A DNA stretch of 53,819 nt from Alphaproteobacteria bacterium. GTDB lineage: Bacteria > Pseudomonadota > Alphaproteobacteria > RF32 > CAG-239. The stretch covers positions 1 through 53,819 of the forward strand of contig JAFTYO010000008.1 of NCBI GenBank assembly GCA_017464685.1, in the 5' to 3' direction. Under the pieces are notes generated by a model that was not told the DNA's origin, did no database searches, and worked only from the letters and a program-made list of their open reading frames with translations. Shown here piece by piece: positions 43,007 through 51,888 of the stretch. How positions within the stretch are numbered: the first letter of the stretch is position 1; each line of letters starts with the position of its first letter. The position numbers and the translations under genes were made by a program.

Positions 43007-44167
43007 ATGATTACTAAACCAGAAAAACCTATCAATTTATTTGATTGTGCCGCCTCACAAAAAATTATCGGACAAGACAAATTTTTAGATGCTTTTAAAA
43101 AGATTTTGGATCATGGTGCATATTGCCAAGGTCATGAAACCAGAGAATTAGATGAAAAACTTGCTCAATATTCCAAGACAAAATATTGTGCAACTTGCGG
43201 TTCCGGTACCGATGCTTTAACGTTGGCCTTAATGGCTTGGGATGTTAAACCCGGTGATGCCGTATTTGTTTCTTCGTTTACATTTGTTGCTTCAGCCGAA
43301 GCTCCGGTTTTGCTCGGTGCAACCCCCGTGTTTATTGACTCAAAACCTGACACATTCAATATGGACCCGGAAGACTTAAAACGAGCTATTGCTGAAGTTA
43401 AAGCCGAAGGCAGACTCAATTTAAAAGCCGTTATTCCGGTTGATATTTTCGGTTCTCCGTGTGAATATGACGAAATTATCAAAATCGCACATGATAACGG
43501 TATGAAAGTTTTGTCTGACTCTTGCCAGTCTTACGGTTCGGTTTATTATGGCAAAAAAGCCGGATCAATTGCCGATATGAGCGCAACTTCTTTCTATCCG
43601 ACAAAACCGTTAGGCGGATATGGTGACGGCGGTGCTGTATTTATCAATTCCGATGAAGAAAATGAGCTTGTTAAATCGGCTCGTGTTCATGGTATGAGCC
43701 CATCTGACAGATACGACAATGTACGTTTGGGTATGACCGGTCGTATGAACACTTTCCAAGCTGCCGTTTTGCTACAAAAACTTACCGTTTTTGAACAAGA
43801 ACTCAAAGACAGATACACCATTGCATCTCGTTATGACAATGAATTGAGTTCATATTTCGGAAAACAAAAAATTTTGGATAATTGCAGTTCTTCTTATGCT
43901 TTATACACCATCACTTGTGAGAATCGTGATGAATTGATGGCTTTCTTAAAAGAAGCAGGTATTCCGTGCGGTGCATACTATCCTCGTCCGGTAAATACTC
44001 AAACCGCATATGCAAAATGGAACACTCGCAAACTTCCGGTTTGCGAAAAATTATCAAAAACTGTTTTAAGTATTCCTATGCACCCATACTTGGAAGCAGA
44101 TGTTCAATCCTACATCATTGCCAAGATGAATGAATTTGCTTCCAGATACGAGGCAAAAGCTGCTTAA
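43007..44167 (+). CDS. DegT/DnrJ/EryC1/StrS family aminotransferase
   Basis: PLP-dependent sugar aminotransferase of the kind used to make amino sugars for surface polysaccharides. 386 residues from ATG at 43007; the longer frame to 42950 starts inside the promoter. The PLP lysine is Lys200 in FYPTKPLGGYGDGGAVF. CGSGTDALTLAL binds the phosphate, VDIFGSPCEYDEI and SDSCQSYGS flank the ring-stacking Asp. It has the WlbE/WbpE-like ending CGAYYPRPVNTQTAY. No other sugar-nucleotide gene is adjacent, so the exact substrate is unknown. Confidence 0.92.
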   Translation: MITKPEKPINLFDCAASQKIIGQDKFLDAFKKILDHGAYCQGHETRELDEKLAQYSKTKYCATCGSGTDALTLALMAWDVKPGDAVFVSSFTFVASAEAPVLLGATPVFIDSKPDTFNMDPEDLKRAIAEVKAEGRLNLKAVIPVDIFGSPCEYDEIIKIAHDNGMKVLSDSCQSYGSVYYGKKAGSIADMSATSFYPTKPLGGYGDGGAVFINSDEENELVKSARVHGMSPSDRYDNVRLGMTGRMNTFQAAVLLQKLTVFEQELKDRYTIASRYDNELSSYFGKQKILDNCSSSYALYTITCENRDELMAFLKEAGIPCGAYYPRPVNTQTAYAKWNTRKLPVCEKLSKTVLSIPMHPYLEADVQSYIIAKMNEFASRYEAKAA

Positions 44168-44183
44168 TTTTCTTGATTTTATT

Positions 44184-44209
44184 AAGGCTCTCACATGAGA
44201 GCCTTTTTT
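44184..44209. terminator. Bidirectional terminator
   Basis: AAGGCTCTCA pairs with TGAGAGCCTT around CA, followed by a T-run. It lies between the convergent aminotransferase gene and clpB. Confidence 0.85.
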
Positions 44210-44215
44210 GTAAAG

Positions 44216-46720
44216 CTAAAATAACAAGCTGTTAGTGTCCGCCGAAACATAAACATCTGAATTATCTTTTATTTCCGAGTTTAAGATTTTTAAGGCCAAA
44301 ATATTTTCTATTTCTTGTTGAATAAGCCTCTTTAACGGTCTTGCACCAAACTCACTGTCATATCCGTTCTGGGCTAAATAATTTAAGGCTTTATCATCAA
44401 TTTTAAGATTTATATTATGATTTTGCTTTAATCTTTTTTGCAATTTTTCAAGCTGAATTTTTGCAATATTTCCGATATGCTCTTTTGTTAAGGGCTCAAA
44501 AATAAGTATTTCATCTAAACGATTGATAAATTCCGGCTTGAAGAAATTTTTTAAACTCTCTCTTACATCTTTTTGATTGGTATTTGTGACTAAATTTGAT
44601 GTCATAATTAAAAAGGTATTTTTAAAATCTACCGTTCGGCCTTTACTATCGGTTAAACGCCCGTCATCTAGCACTTGCAACAATATGTTGAACACATCGG
44701 GATGTGCTTTTTCCACCTCATCAAACAAAATTACCTGATAGGGTCTGCGACGCACAGCTTCGGTCAAAACTCCGCCTTCATCATATCCGACATATCCGGG
44801 AGGTGCACCGATTAAGCGAGAAGTTGCGTGTTTTTCCATATATTCTGACATATCAATACGCAAAATTGCCTTTTCATCATTAAATAAAAACTCGGCCAAT
44901 GCTTTGGCAAGTTCGGTTTTACCAACACCCGTAGGTCCTAAAAACAAAAACGAACCGATTGGTCTGTTCGGGTCATTAAGCCCCGAGCGAGAGCGTCTTA
45001 CCGAATTTGAAACCGCTATAACGGCATTTTCTTGGCCGATTACACGACGAGATATCAATTTTTCCATATCAACAAGTTTTTGTCTTTCGTTGCTTATAAG
45101 CTTGTCAACCGGAATTGCCGTCCATTTTGAAACCATCAATGCAATTGTATCTGCCGTAACCGTTTCGGTGTTTTTGTTTTCTTGCTCATTTTTATTCAAT
45201 ATTTCGAGCTTTTTTTCAAGTTCGGGAATATCTTTATATTGAATTTTTCCGGCTTTATCATAATCGCCTAAACGCAAGGCTTTATCCATTTCTATTTTTG
45301 CATTGTCAAGCGCTTCTCTTAATTTTGAAGCTACTTTAATACTGTTTTTATGTATATTCCATTTTTCGTTTTCTTGAGCAGATGTTTTTTCTTTTTGCAA
45401 AATTTGTTCTTCGATTTCTGCCAATCGTTCCTTGGAAGAAATATCGATTTCTTGCCTTAAAGCCTCTCTCTCAATTTTGAGTTGGATAAGATTGCGGTCA
45501 AGTTCGTCTAAATATTCGGGTTTAGAATCTATACTCATACGCAAATAAGCAGCTGCTTCGTCAACCAAGTCTATGGCTTTGTCGGGCAAAAAGCGGTCGT
45601 TTATATATCTGTCGGACATCACCGCTGCCGACACAAGAGCCGCATCGGAAATACGCACTCCGTGATGAAGTTCATATTTTTCTTTTAAGCCTCGCAAAAT
45701 TGAAATTGTTTCTTCAACTCTCGGCTCTCCTACATATACCGGCTGAAATCTTCTGGCAAAAGCTTGGTCTTTTTCAATATATTTTTGATATTCGGATAAG
45801 GTTGTGGCTCCGATACAATGAAGTTCACCTCTGGCAAGAGCCGGTTTTAACAGATTTGAGGCATCCATAGAACCCGAAGTTGCGCCCGCTCCGACAACCG
45901 TATGCATTTCATCAATGAACAAAATTATCTGTCCGTTGGCAGCTTTCACTTCATCTAAAACCGCCTTTAATCTTTCTTCAAATTCGCCTCTGTATTTTGC
46001 ACCGGCAATAAGTGCTCCCATATCAAGCGCCATTAAGCGCTTGTATTTTAAGCTTTCAGGAACATCAGAATTGACAATTCTTAAAGCCAAACCTTCAACA
46101 ATGGCCGTTTTACCGACACCGGGCTCACCGATAAGAATCGGATTGTTTTTTGTTCGGCGAGACAATACCTGAATTGTATGTCTGATTTCATCATCTCTGC
46201 CGATAACGGGGTCAAGCTTGCCTTGCAGAGCTCGTTCGGTAAAATCGGTTGCATATTTTTTCAAAGATTCAAAAGTATCTTCGGCAGTGGCGCTTTGAGC
46301 CGTTCTTCCTTGGCGTATATTGTTGATGACTTCATTTAGTTTTTTAACATCAACGCCATAAGATTTATACGCAAGCAAGGCCTGTAAAATACGCTCAACC
46401 GTAACAAACGAATCTCCCGATTTTATAGCCGCTTGTTCAGCACTATCCAAAATTTTCAATAAACTTTGCGAAGCTGAAACTTGCACTGATGAGCCTTCAA
46501 TTTTGGGCAACTTTTCAATATCTGTCAACACATCTTGCAAAACTTTATCAGCATTAATACCGGTTTGCGAGACGAGACTGTAACCAAGTCCGTTTTTATC
46601 TTCCAAAAATGTTTTTAACAAATGTTCGGGTGCAATAAATTGATTGGAATTTCTCGCTGCCAAACCTTGTGCCGCCTGAATAAAACCCTTGCTTCTGTCT
46701 GTAAAATTTTCCATATTCAT
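44216..46720 (-). CDS. clpB: ATP-dependent disaggregase ClpB
   Basis: Hsp100 chaperone that resolubilises aggregates with DnaK. 834 residues from ATG at 46720, which has AAAGGA at good spacing; an in-frame ATG lies 18 bases upstream. It has the N-terminal Clp_N domain ([17 protein letters not shown]), AAA-1 with GEPGVGKT and [12 protein letters not shown], the middle coiled-coil domain (about residues 400-520), and AAA-2 with [14 protein letters not shown] and LFDEVEKAH. The ClpB-type C-terminus ([13 protein letters not shown]) is complete. It is monocistronic between two terminators. Confidence 0.96.
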   Translation of the reverse strand: MNMENFTDRSKGFIQAAQGLAARNSNQFIAPEHLLKTFLEDKNGLGYSLVSQTGINADKVLQDVLTDIEKLPKIEGSSVQVSASQSLLKILDSAEQAAIKSGDSFVTVERILQALLAYKSYGVDVKKLNEVINNIRQGRTAQSATAEDTFESLKKYATDFTERALQGKLDPVIGRDDEIRHTIQVLSRRTKNNPILIGEPGVGKTAIVEGLALRIVNSDVPESLKYKRLMALDMGALIAGAKYRGEFEERLKAVLDEVKAANGQIILFIDEMHTVVGAGATSGSMDASNLLKPALARGELHCIGATTLSEYQKYIEKDQAFARRFQPVYVGEPRVEETISILRGLKEKYELHHGVRISDAALVSAAVMSDRYINDRFLPDKAIDLVDEAAAYLRMSIDSKPEYLDELDRNLIQLKIEREALRQEIDISSKERLAEIEEQILQKEKTSAQENEKWNIHKNSIKVASKLREALDNAKIEMDKALRLGDYDKAGKIQYKDIPELEKKLEILNKNEQENKNTETVTADTIALMVSKWTAIPVDKLISNERQKLVDMEKLISRRVIGQENAVIAVSNSVRRSRSGLNDPNRPIGSFLFLGPTGVGKTELAKALAEFLFNDEKAILRIDMSEYMEKHATSRLIGAPPGYVGYDEGGVLTEAVRRRPYQVILFDEVEKAHPDVFNILLQVLDDGRLTDSKGRTVDFKNTFLIMTSNLVTNTNQKDVRESLKNFFKPEFINRLDEILIFEPLTKEHIGNIAKIQLEKLQKRLKQNHNINLKIDDKALNYLAQNGYDSEFGARPLKRLIQQEIENILALKILNSEIKDNSDVYVSADTNSLLF

Positions 46721-46833
46721 CTTCAATTTCCTTTCCATAGTTTAAATATAGTAATGAAAAACTTTTACCGCAAGGGCACATATTTTTTTTACTAGCTAAC
46801 AAAGGCGGTTTAGAAAAACAATAAGTAACAGAA

Positions 46834-46865
46834 AAAGACCGTCTCTTAAAAAAAGAGACGGTCTT
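46834..46865. terminator. Bidirectional hairpin terminator
   Basis: AAGACCGTCTCTT pairs with AAGAGACGGTCTT around an A-rich loop. It sits 11 bases downstream of the small frameshifted gene at 46876-47056 on the minus strand. Confidence 0.85.
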
Positions 46866-46875
46866 AAATTTTAAT

Positions 46876-47056
46876 CTACGTAAACAATTCTTCTTTTCGA
46901 TTCTTCATACAAACAAGAACATAATAAAAAAACAATATAACCATACCAACTATAAAAGTGTAGTTTTTGGTAAAAAATTTTTCTAAATAATCTTCAGTTT
47001 GGTTACCGGCAAAAAATTGCTGCTAAAAGAAACATAAAGATAATAAACTTTTTCAT
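46876..47056 (-). pseudogene. Small membrane protein gene with a +1 slip in a T6 tract
   Basis: On the minus strand ATG at 47056 starts KKFIIFMFLLAAIF and runs into TAA after 17 codons, right after a run of six T. If one T is removed the frame stays open for 59 codons: a signal-like helix, AGNQTEDYLEKFFTKNYT, a second helix (FIVGMVILFFYYVLV) and CMKNRKEELFT, ending at TAG 46876-46878. The complete-looking product and the terminator beyond suggest a real small inner-membrane protein that is disrupted, or switched, by the T tract. Confidence 0.55.
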
Positions 47057-47181
47057 AAGCATAATTTTTTAAATGACATAATAATACAAAACTATCATGA
47101 CAATATAAAAAATTTTAAAAAAGTAAATAAGAATTTTTTAAGCTTATTGATGTATGAAACCTAATAATTGAGGTGAAAAAT

Positions 47182-47847
47182 ATGCAAGAGAAATTGATAA
47201 TTTGGGATTTTGATGGTGTAATAGCCGATACTGACAGTCTATGGATGAAACTCTTCTATCAAAAAATGGTAAAAGAATGTAGCTATACACAAAATTTTGA
47301 AGATTTTTATAATATGTGCAGCGGTATGTCTGCTATAACCATGCAAAATACTTTTGCAAAAATCGGTTATAAATTAAATCTTAGTTTTTTTGGTCAAGTT
47401 CGAGACGAATTTAACTATATAATCAGTCAAAATTTTCCTTTAATCGAAAATGCTGATACAACTATTAAGAACATTACAAAAAAACAATGTTTAGCTACAG
47501 GAACACCAATTTCAAAAATTGCATGGAAAGTAAGCTTGAGCAATTTATCAGGTGTTTTTAATGAAAAAAACTCTTTTTCTTCAGAATTAGTTACAAACGG
47601 AAAACCAGCACCGGATATATTTTTATATGCCGCTCAAAAAATGGGGTTCGAACCGCAAAATTGTGTTGTAATCGAAGATTCATTGGTTGGTTTACAAGCT
47701 GCAATTAATGCATCTATGATGCCGATTGCATTTGTCGGTTGTCAGATAAACAATACTCAACAACGTATCGAAAAAATAAAAAGTTTAGGGGTGAAACATA
47801 TATTTTTCGATTTTAAAAATTTGGAAAAATTTATTTCTTCTTTATAA
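47182..47847 (+). CDS. HAD-superfamily hydrolase (phosphatase-like)
   Basis: 221 residues from ATG at 47182, which has GAGGTG seven bases upstream; a GTG nine bases earlier is in frame. Motif I is WDFDGVIADT with Asp9 and Asp11, motif II TGTPIS, motif III lysine in NGKPAPDIFLYAAQ, and motif IV VVIEDSLVGLQAA. The helical cap between residues 17 and 85 puts it in subfamily IA with phosphoglycolate phosphatase and beta-phosphoglucomutase. The substrate cannot be set. Confidence 0.88.
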   Translation: MQEKLIIWDFDGVIADTDSLWMKLFYQKMVKECSYTQNFEDFYNMCSGMSAITMQNTFAKIGYKLNLSFFGQVRDEFNYIISQNFPLIENADTTIKNITKKQCLATGTPISKIAWKVSLSNLSGVFNEKNSFSSELVTNGKPAPDIFLYAAQKMGFEPQNCVVIEDSLVGLQAAINASMMPIAFVGCQINNTQQRIEKIKSLGVKHIFFDFKNLEKFISSL

Positions 47848-47936
47848 AATTTTATTTGACAAGGAGCATTTTTAAAAGTACAAAAAAGATACTGTCTCTT
47901 ATTGTAAAATTATTAACCTTAAAAATCCAAATTCAT

Positions 47937-48152
47937 ATGGGAAAGAAAAATGAAGAAGATGGCTGGCTTTGTGCGGAGTTCGCAAAGATGGCTTTTGACA
48001 AGGAAGAAGATTACGGTTTCGGATGTCGTTGTTTCCTTGTAACTTTGGCTGCCGGAACTGCTGTTATTGAGCCTCTTGTAAAGGCTGCCAAATCACTTGG
48101 TATAGACAGTGGTCCGAGAAATGATGATTATAATCCTATGTTGGACTCGTAG
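47937..48152 (+). CDS. Small hypothetical protein with CxC motif
   Basis: 71 residues from ATG at 47937; the frame is open back to a TTG at 47856 next to an AAGGAG, so the start is uncertain. The text is KNEEDGWLCAEFAKMAF, then YGFGCRCFLVTLAAGTAVIE and KAAKSLGIDSGPRNDDYNP. One Cys at about residue 12 and a GCRCF motif near 32-36 stand out. I do not recognise it. A strong terminator follows at 48160. Confidence 0.5.
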   Translation: MGKKNEEDGWLCAEFAKMAFDKEEDYGFGCRCFLVTLAAGTAVIEPLVKAAKSLGIDSGPRNDDYNPMLDS

Positions 48153-48159
48153 CTTTCAG

Positions 48160-48194
48160 AAAAAATCCACCCGTAAAAACCGGTGGATTTTTTT
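48160..48194 (+). terminator. Rho-independent terminator
   Basis: AAAAAATCCACC pairs with GGTGGATTTTTT around CGTAAAAACC, eight bases after the stop of the small CxC protein. Confidence 0.9.
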
Positions 48195-48256
48195 GCATTA
48201 TTGAAAATATATATTTTATACATATCTTATTGAAGTATTTATAAAGGAGAATAGCT

Positions 48257-48553
48257 ATGAAAAAACAAATTTTATGTACTGCATTACTTATAGGATTAGG
48301 CGTAATATTATCTTATAATGTAGCAAATGCCCAAGGTGCTTGGGAAAACACAAAAGAAGTAACATCAGATGTCTGGGAAGGAACAAAAGATGTTGCATCT
48401 GATGTTTGGGATGGGACTAAAGAAGTTACTTCCGATGTTTGGGACGGAACCAAAGAGGTTGCATCTGATGTAAAAGATGGTGTCAGTGGTGATAATGATG
48501 CAAAACCTGTTGCAACAGACGATAAGGCAATATCTGAACCTACAAATAATTAA
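48257..48553 (+). CDS. Small exported protein with 11-residue amphipathic repeats
   Basis: 98 residues. A signal peptide (KKQILCTALLIGLGVILSYNVANA) is followed by four units of the form W(D/E)GTK(E/D)V(T/A)SDV, residues about 29-72, then KDGVSGDNDAKP and a polar tail. The 11-residue period with Lys/Glu/Asp around Val, Thr and Ala is typical of extended amphipathic helices such as LEA group 3 or synuclein-type proteins, which bind membranes or protect proteins on drying. AAAGGAG precedes the ATG with good spacing. The likely location is the periplasm. No neighbour explains it. Confidence 0.8.
   Translation: MKKQILCTALLIGLGVILSYNVANAQGAWENTKEVTSDVWEGTKDVASDVWDGTKEVTSDVWDGTKEVASDVKDGVSGDNDAKPVATDDKAISEPTNN
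48341..48472 (+). repeat. Four tandem 33-bp coding repeats
   Basis: Units at 48341, 48374, 48407 and 48440, each starting TGGGA and ending in GATGT(A/C/T). They differ mostly at third codon positions, so the peptide repeat is better conserved than the DNA. Confidence 0.85.
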
Positions 48554-48575
48554 TATTTACAATAATTATAAGATT

Positions 48576-48611
48576 CCGGTGCCTGTTTCGAATTTAAAAC
48601 TTGGGCACCGG
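48576..48611. terminator. Hairpin after the repeat-protein gene
   Basis: CCGGTGCC pairs with GGCACCGG around a 20-base loop. There is no T-run, so termination is uncertain. Confidence 0.35.
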
Positions 48612-48667
48612 TATGATAGTATAGAGAGAAATAACTCACTACCTCAAATACTTTTAATGGATTGTTT

Positions 48668-49390
48668 TTATTTATACACTCTGGCAATGGTTAAAAAATC
48701 GACCGATTTTGCGCCGGCTTTTAACAAAACTTTTGCACATTCGTTCAAAGTTGAGCCGGTTGTTTGTACATCATCAATCAGTACGATGCGTTTATCTTTT
48801 ATATTTTGAGGACATCTTACTTCAAAAGCACCTTTAATGTTTTTTACTCTGGCGTTACCTGAAAAGCTAACTTGCGGTTTGGTTGATTTGTGTTTTACCA
48901 AAGACTTAAAATCGGTTGGGATATTTACCAAAAACTTAAGTTCATTAGCCAATAGTGCTGATTGATTATATCTTCTTTTTATCAATCTCTTATAATGCAA
49001 AGGTACAGGTATCAATACATCAACACCGGAGCTGAATATATCCGCACCGGCCATTTTAAGCCACTTGGCAAAAACTTTGGCATTTTCGGTTTTATCCATA
49101 AATTTAAATGCCAAAATCATATTTTTTGATACATCTTCATATTTTATGGCGGCTCGTGCATATCGAAACAATTTTTTCTTATTCTTAATACAATTCGGGC
49201 AGAGCATATGCCTATTTGCACCGACGACATCAATAAAAGGCGCACCGCAACATTTACAATAGGGCTCGGAAATAAATGTAATTTGGTTAAAACAATCGGC
49301 GCAAAGGCCGTTTTCATCAGTAATGATTTTTCCGCAATTTATACAACGAGGCGGTAATAAAAAATTTAAAATATCCTTAAAGATACTCAT
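48668..49390 (-). CDS. comF: ComF-family phosphoribosyltransferase-like protein
   Basis: Competence-associated protein for handling incoming single-stranded DNA. 240 residues. An N-terminal four-Cys zinc finger (CINCGKI...LCADC) is followed by a second Cys cluster (CKCCG...CPNC), then the PRTase domain with PVPLHYKRLIKRRYNQS and the PRPP loop VLIDDVQTTGSTL. It overlaps sucD by four bases and is last in a long operon that seems to begin with comEC. Confidence 0.93.
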   Translation of the reverse strand: MSIFKDILNFLLPPRCINCGKIITDENGLCADCFNQITFISEPYCKCCGAPFIDVVGANRHMLCPNCIKNKKKLFRYARAAIKYEDVSKNMILAFKFMDKTENAKVFAKWLKMAGADIFSSGVDVLIPVPLHYKRLIKRRYNQSALLANELKFLVNIPTDFKSLVKHKSTKPQVSFSGNARVKNIKGAFEVRCPQNIKDKRIVLIDDVQTTGSTLNECAKVLLKAGAKSVDFLTIARVYK

Positions 49391-50259
49391 TTTAAGTTTT
49401 CCAACAGTTGATGTATTCGGTTAATACTGTCAGCCACCATAATTCCGGCTTTTTGCAATGTTTCTTTTTTGCTTTCGGTGGTAATTTTTCCTCTGGTAAT
49501 AATGTCGCCAGCATATCCCATTTTATCTTGTGTTGAAATGGTTGAACCGGCAATGTAACCTATTATAGGTTTTTTATATTTTAAACCGGCATAATATTCG
49601 GCGCCGGTTTCTTCATACATTCCGCCTTGTCGCCCAATCATCAAAATGGCTTTGGTGTTGTTATCTTCGTGAAATTTTTTAATTATCTCAACAAAATCCG
49701 TTCCCACAATCATATCATCACCAAGTCCGATAACCGTCGATTGTCCCATACCGGCTCTTGTTGTTTCAATTACGGCCTCATAGGTCAAAGTAGATGAGCG
49801 AGACACAACACCGATGTTTCCTTTTTTATGAATATTTTCCGGAAAAATGCCCAAACATGCTTCATCAGGGGTGATAATTCCGGGGGTATTAGGTCCGATT
49901 AACAATGTCTTAGACCCTTTTAGCATAGCCTTAATTTCCATCATATCCTTAATCGGCACTCCTGATGCAATGACAACAACGGTTTCAAGCTCAGCCTCAA
50001 CAGCCTCTTTAATGGCATCTTTAACAAAGCGAGCCGGAACAAACATCACCGAAGCGGTTGCTTTTGTTGCTTTTACGGCTTCAATGGTTGAGTTATAGAC
50101 ATCAACACCAAGGTGTTTTGTGCCGCCTCGGTTGGGCGAAACACCAGCCACAATTTTTGTGCCGTAAGCAACCATTTTTTGCGTATGAAATGAAGCTTGC
50201 GTACCTGTTATGCCTTGCACCAAAACTTTTGTATTTTTATTTAAGAAAACAGACATCAA
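49387..50259 (-). CDS. Succinyl-CoA ligase alpha-like subunit lacking the phospho-histidine
   Basis: 290 residues, full SucD length and fold: NKNTKVLVQGITGTQASFH, the CoA-binding AYGTKIVAGVSPNRGGT and GPNTPGIITP. The catalytic positions are changed. Where SucD has KRMGHAGAI with the phosphorylated His (His246 in E. coli), this protein has DKMGYAGDI. Where SucD has GEIGG with the partner Glu (Glu208), it has GRQGG. SRSGTLTYEA is SRSSTLTYEA. It overlaps the beta-like gene by four bases and comF by four bases. It descends from SucD but is unlikely to work by the usual mechanism. Confidence 0.9.
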   Translation of the reverse strand: MMSVFLNKNTKVLVQGITGTQASFHTQKMVAYGTKIVAGVSPNRGGTKHLGVDVYNSTIEAVKATKATASVMFVPARFVKDAIKEAVEAELETVVVIASGVPIKDMMEIKAMLKGSKTLLIGPNTPGIITPDEACLGIFPENIHKKGNIGVVSRSSTLTYEAVIETTRAGMGQSTVIGLGDDMIVGTDFVEIIKKFHEDNNTKAILMIGRQGGMYEETGAEYYAGLKYKKPIIGYIAGSTISTQDKMGYAGDIITRGKITTESKKETLQKAGIMVADSINRIHQLLENLK

Positions 50260-51458
50260 TCACTCTCTTTCATGGCTTTTAACAGTTTGGCAACACCGTC
50301 TTGCATTGTATCAGCCATTAAAACCGGCAAGTTTGAACTAAGCAAAATTTCTTGCGCTTCGTCTTTGTTTGTTCCCTCAAAACGAACAACCAACGGAACA
50401 TTTAACCCCACTTCTGATGCGGCGGCAATGATACCGTCAGCTACCAAATTACATCGCAAAAAACCACCCAAAATATTAATTAATATACCTTCAACTCTGG
50501 GATTTGTCATAATTATCTTAATGCCGGCAGATATTTTATCTTTATCAACACCGCCTTTAACATTTAAGAAACAATCCATTTTTTCATCGGTCTCAAACAA
50601 CATATCCTTAATTGACAGAGCCACCCCTTCACCATTTACAATGCAACCGACACTGCCATCGTTAAATTCCCGGTACTGAAAGCCATATTTCGCGGCCTTT
50701 AAAACTCGATCTTCATCTTCATAATCATCATGAAGTCTTAATATGTCGTTATGTCGATAAAGGGCATTATCATCAAACGAAATTTTTGCATCAAGAGCAA
50801 TAAAATTGCCTTTTGCATCTATCCCGACCGGATTAATTTCTATCATGGTCGAATCAAGTTGAATAAATGCTTTATGTATACCGCAAACAAATTGTTTTAA
50901 GTTTTTGGCATATTTTTTATCAATTTTCAAAAAATTAATTATGCGATTAATCTGATTATTATTGATTTGTTCATTTATATCCAAATTAATACGCAAAATT
51001 TTTTCAGGTTTGTTTATCACCGCATCAACAATGTTGGTCGTTTCTTCCGTAACCAAAAGTGTGATACATGGTATCATTCTGTCAATTACCAAGCTAATAT
51101 AAAAAGTTTGTTTTACCGTTAAATGTTGTTCAACATAAACTTTACTTACCGATTTTCCCTTAGAGCCGGTTTGTTCGGTTACAAGGGTTGAACCGAGCAT
51201 TTTTTCGGCTTCTTCAAAAATATCTTTACGACCGGTAATATACCTGATACCGCCAAGTTTTCCGGCATTTTTTTCAACAAATTTTCCGTTGGCTCTGGCG
51301 CCCGATTGAATTTGTGCTTTTAACATCCACGGACCTTTTGGCGAAATGTTAACCGCCACTCGTTTGGCTTCGGCCGGAGTATAAGCAATTGCACCAACGG
51401 GTATGTTTATACCATAGCGGTTTAAAATTTTTTTTGCCTGATACTCATGTATATTCAT
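50256..51458 (-). CDS. Succinyl-CoA ligase beta-like subunit, divergent
   Basis: 400 residues. It keeps the ATP-grasp frame (NIHEYQAKKILNRYGI, MIEINPVGIDAKGN, CIVNGEGVAL, GILINILGGFLRCNLVADGI). Several functional motifs differ from SucC. The nucleotide loop HAGGRGKAGG reads QSGARANGK, with a longer insert. FLDVGGGA reads FLNVKGGV. GGIVRCD reads GGFLRCN. Together with the altered alpha-like subunit this suggests a diverged or repurposed complex. It lies 19 bases after sufE in the suf operon. I do not assign sucC because activity is doubtful. Confidence 0.85.
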   Translation of the reverse strand: MNIHEYQAKKILNRYGINIPVGAIAYTPAEAKRVAVNISPKGPWMLKAQIQSGARANGKFVEKNAGKLGGIRYITGRKDIFEEAEKMLGSTLVTEQTGSKGKSVSKVYVEQHLTVKQTFYISLVIDRMIPCITLLVTEETTNIVDAVINKPEKILRINLDINEQINNNQINRIINFLKIDKKYAKNLKQFVCGIHKAFIQLDSTMIEINPVGIDAKGNFIALDAKISFDDNALYRHNDILRLHDDYEDEDRVLKAAKYGFQYREFNDGSVGCIVNGEGVALSIKDMLFETDEKMDCFLNVKGGVDKDKISAGIKIIMTNPRVEGILINILGGFLRCNLVADGIIAAASEVGLNVPLVVRFEGTNKDEAQEILLSSNLPVLMADTMQDGVAKLLKAMKESD

Positions 51459-51477
51459 ATTTAGTCACTTTATTTTT

Positions 51478-51879
51478 TTAAGCCTTATCTGCATAGTGGC
51501 GGATTTTATCAACCATAGACATCATACCATTTCTGCGACTTAAGCTCAAATGTTCACCTAAACCCAGTTTAGCAAAAAAATTTTCGACTTCAATTTCTTT
51601 TATTTCTTTTGCAGATTTATTTGCATAAATTGCCATTAACACGGCAATTATACCTTTGACCATAATGGCATCACTATCGGCTAAAAAGCTAAATTTTTCA
51701 CCATTAAATATCGGCACAAGCCAAACTTGCGATTGGCAACCGCTGACCTTAAACTAATCGGTTTTATACTTTTCATCTAAAGGCGGCAACTTTTCGCCAA
51801 GCTCAATAAGATATTGATATTTTTCTTCCCAATCATCAAAAAGCGAAAAAGTTTCTATCAATTTTTCAATGTGTTCCAT
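51478..51879 (-). pseudogene. sufE: sufE, interrupted by an in-frame TAG
   Basis: SufE takes the sulfane sulfur from SufS to feed Fe-S cluster assembly. The frame from ATG 51879 reads EHIEKLIETFSLFDDWEEKYQYL...LDEKYKTD, then TAG at 51754-51756 (codon 42), then FKVSGCQSQVWLVPIFNG and a normal C-terminus (NGMMSMVDKIRHY). Codon 42 is where E. coli SufE has the acidic stretch before GCQSQVWL, and a GAG or CAG to TAG change would explain it. The active-site Cys48 lies just after the stop. Translation restarting at GTG 51717 would lack it. It lies nine bases after sufT. Confidence 0.85.
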
Positions 51880-51888
51880 ATCAATCTC

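Noticed and set aside
48341..48472. CRISPR-like array from the 33-bp periodic repeats
   Set aside because: The repeats are contiguous, coding and without unique spacers.
20207..51756. Stop-codon reassignment suggested by in-frame TAA and TAG in two genes
   Set aside because: The two stops are different codons, expected residues differ (Ser and Glu/Gln), and many other genes here end normally with TAA, TAG or TGA. Mutation or sequence error is simpler.
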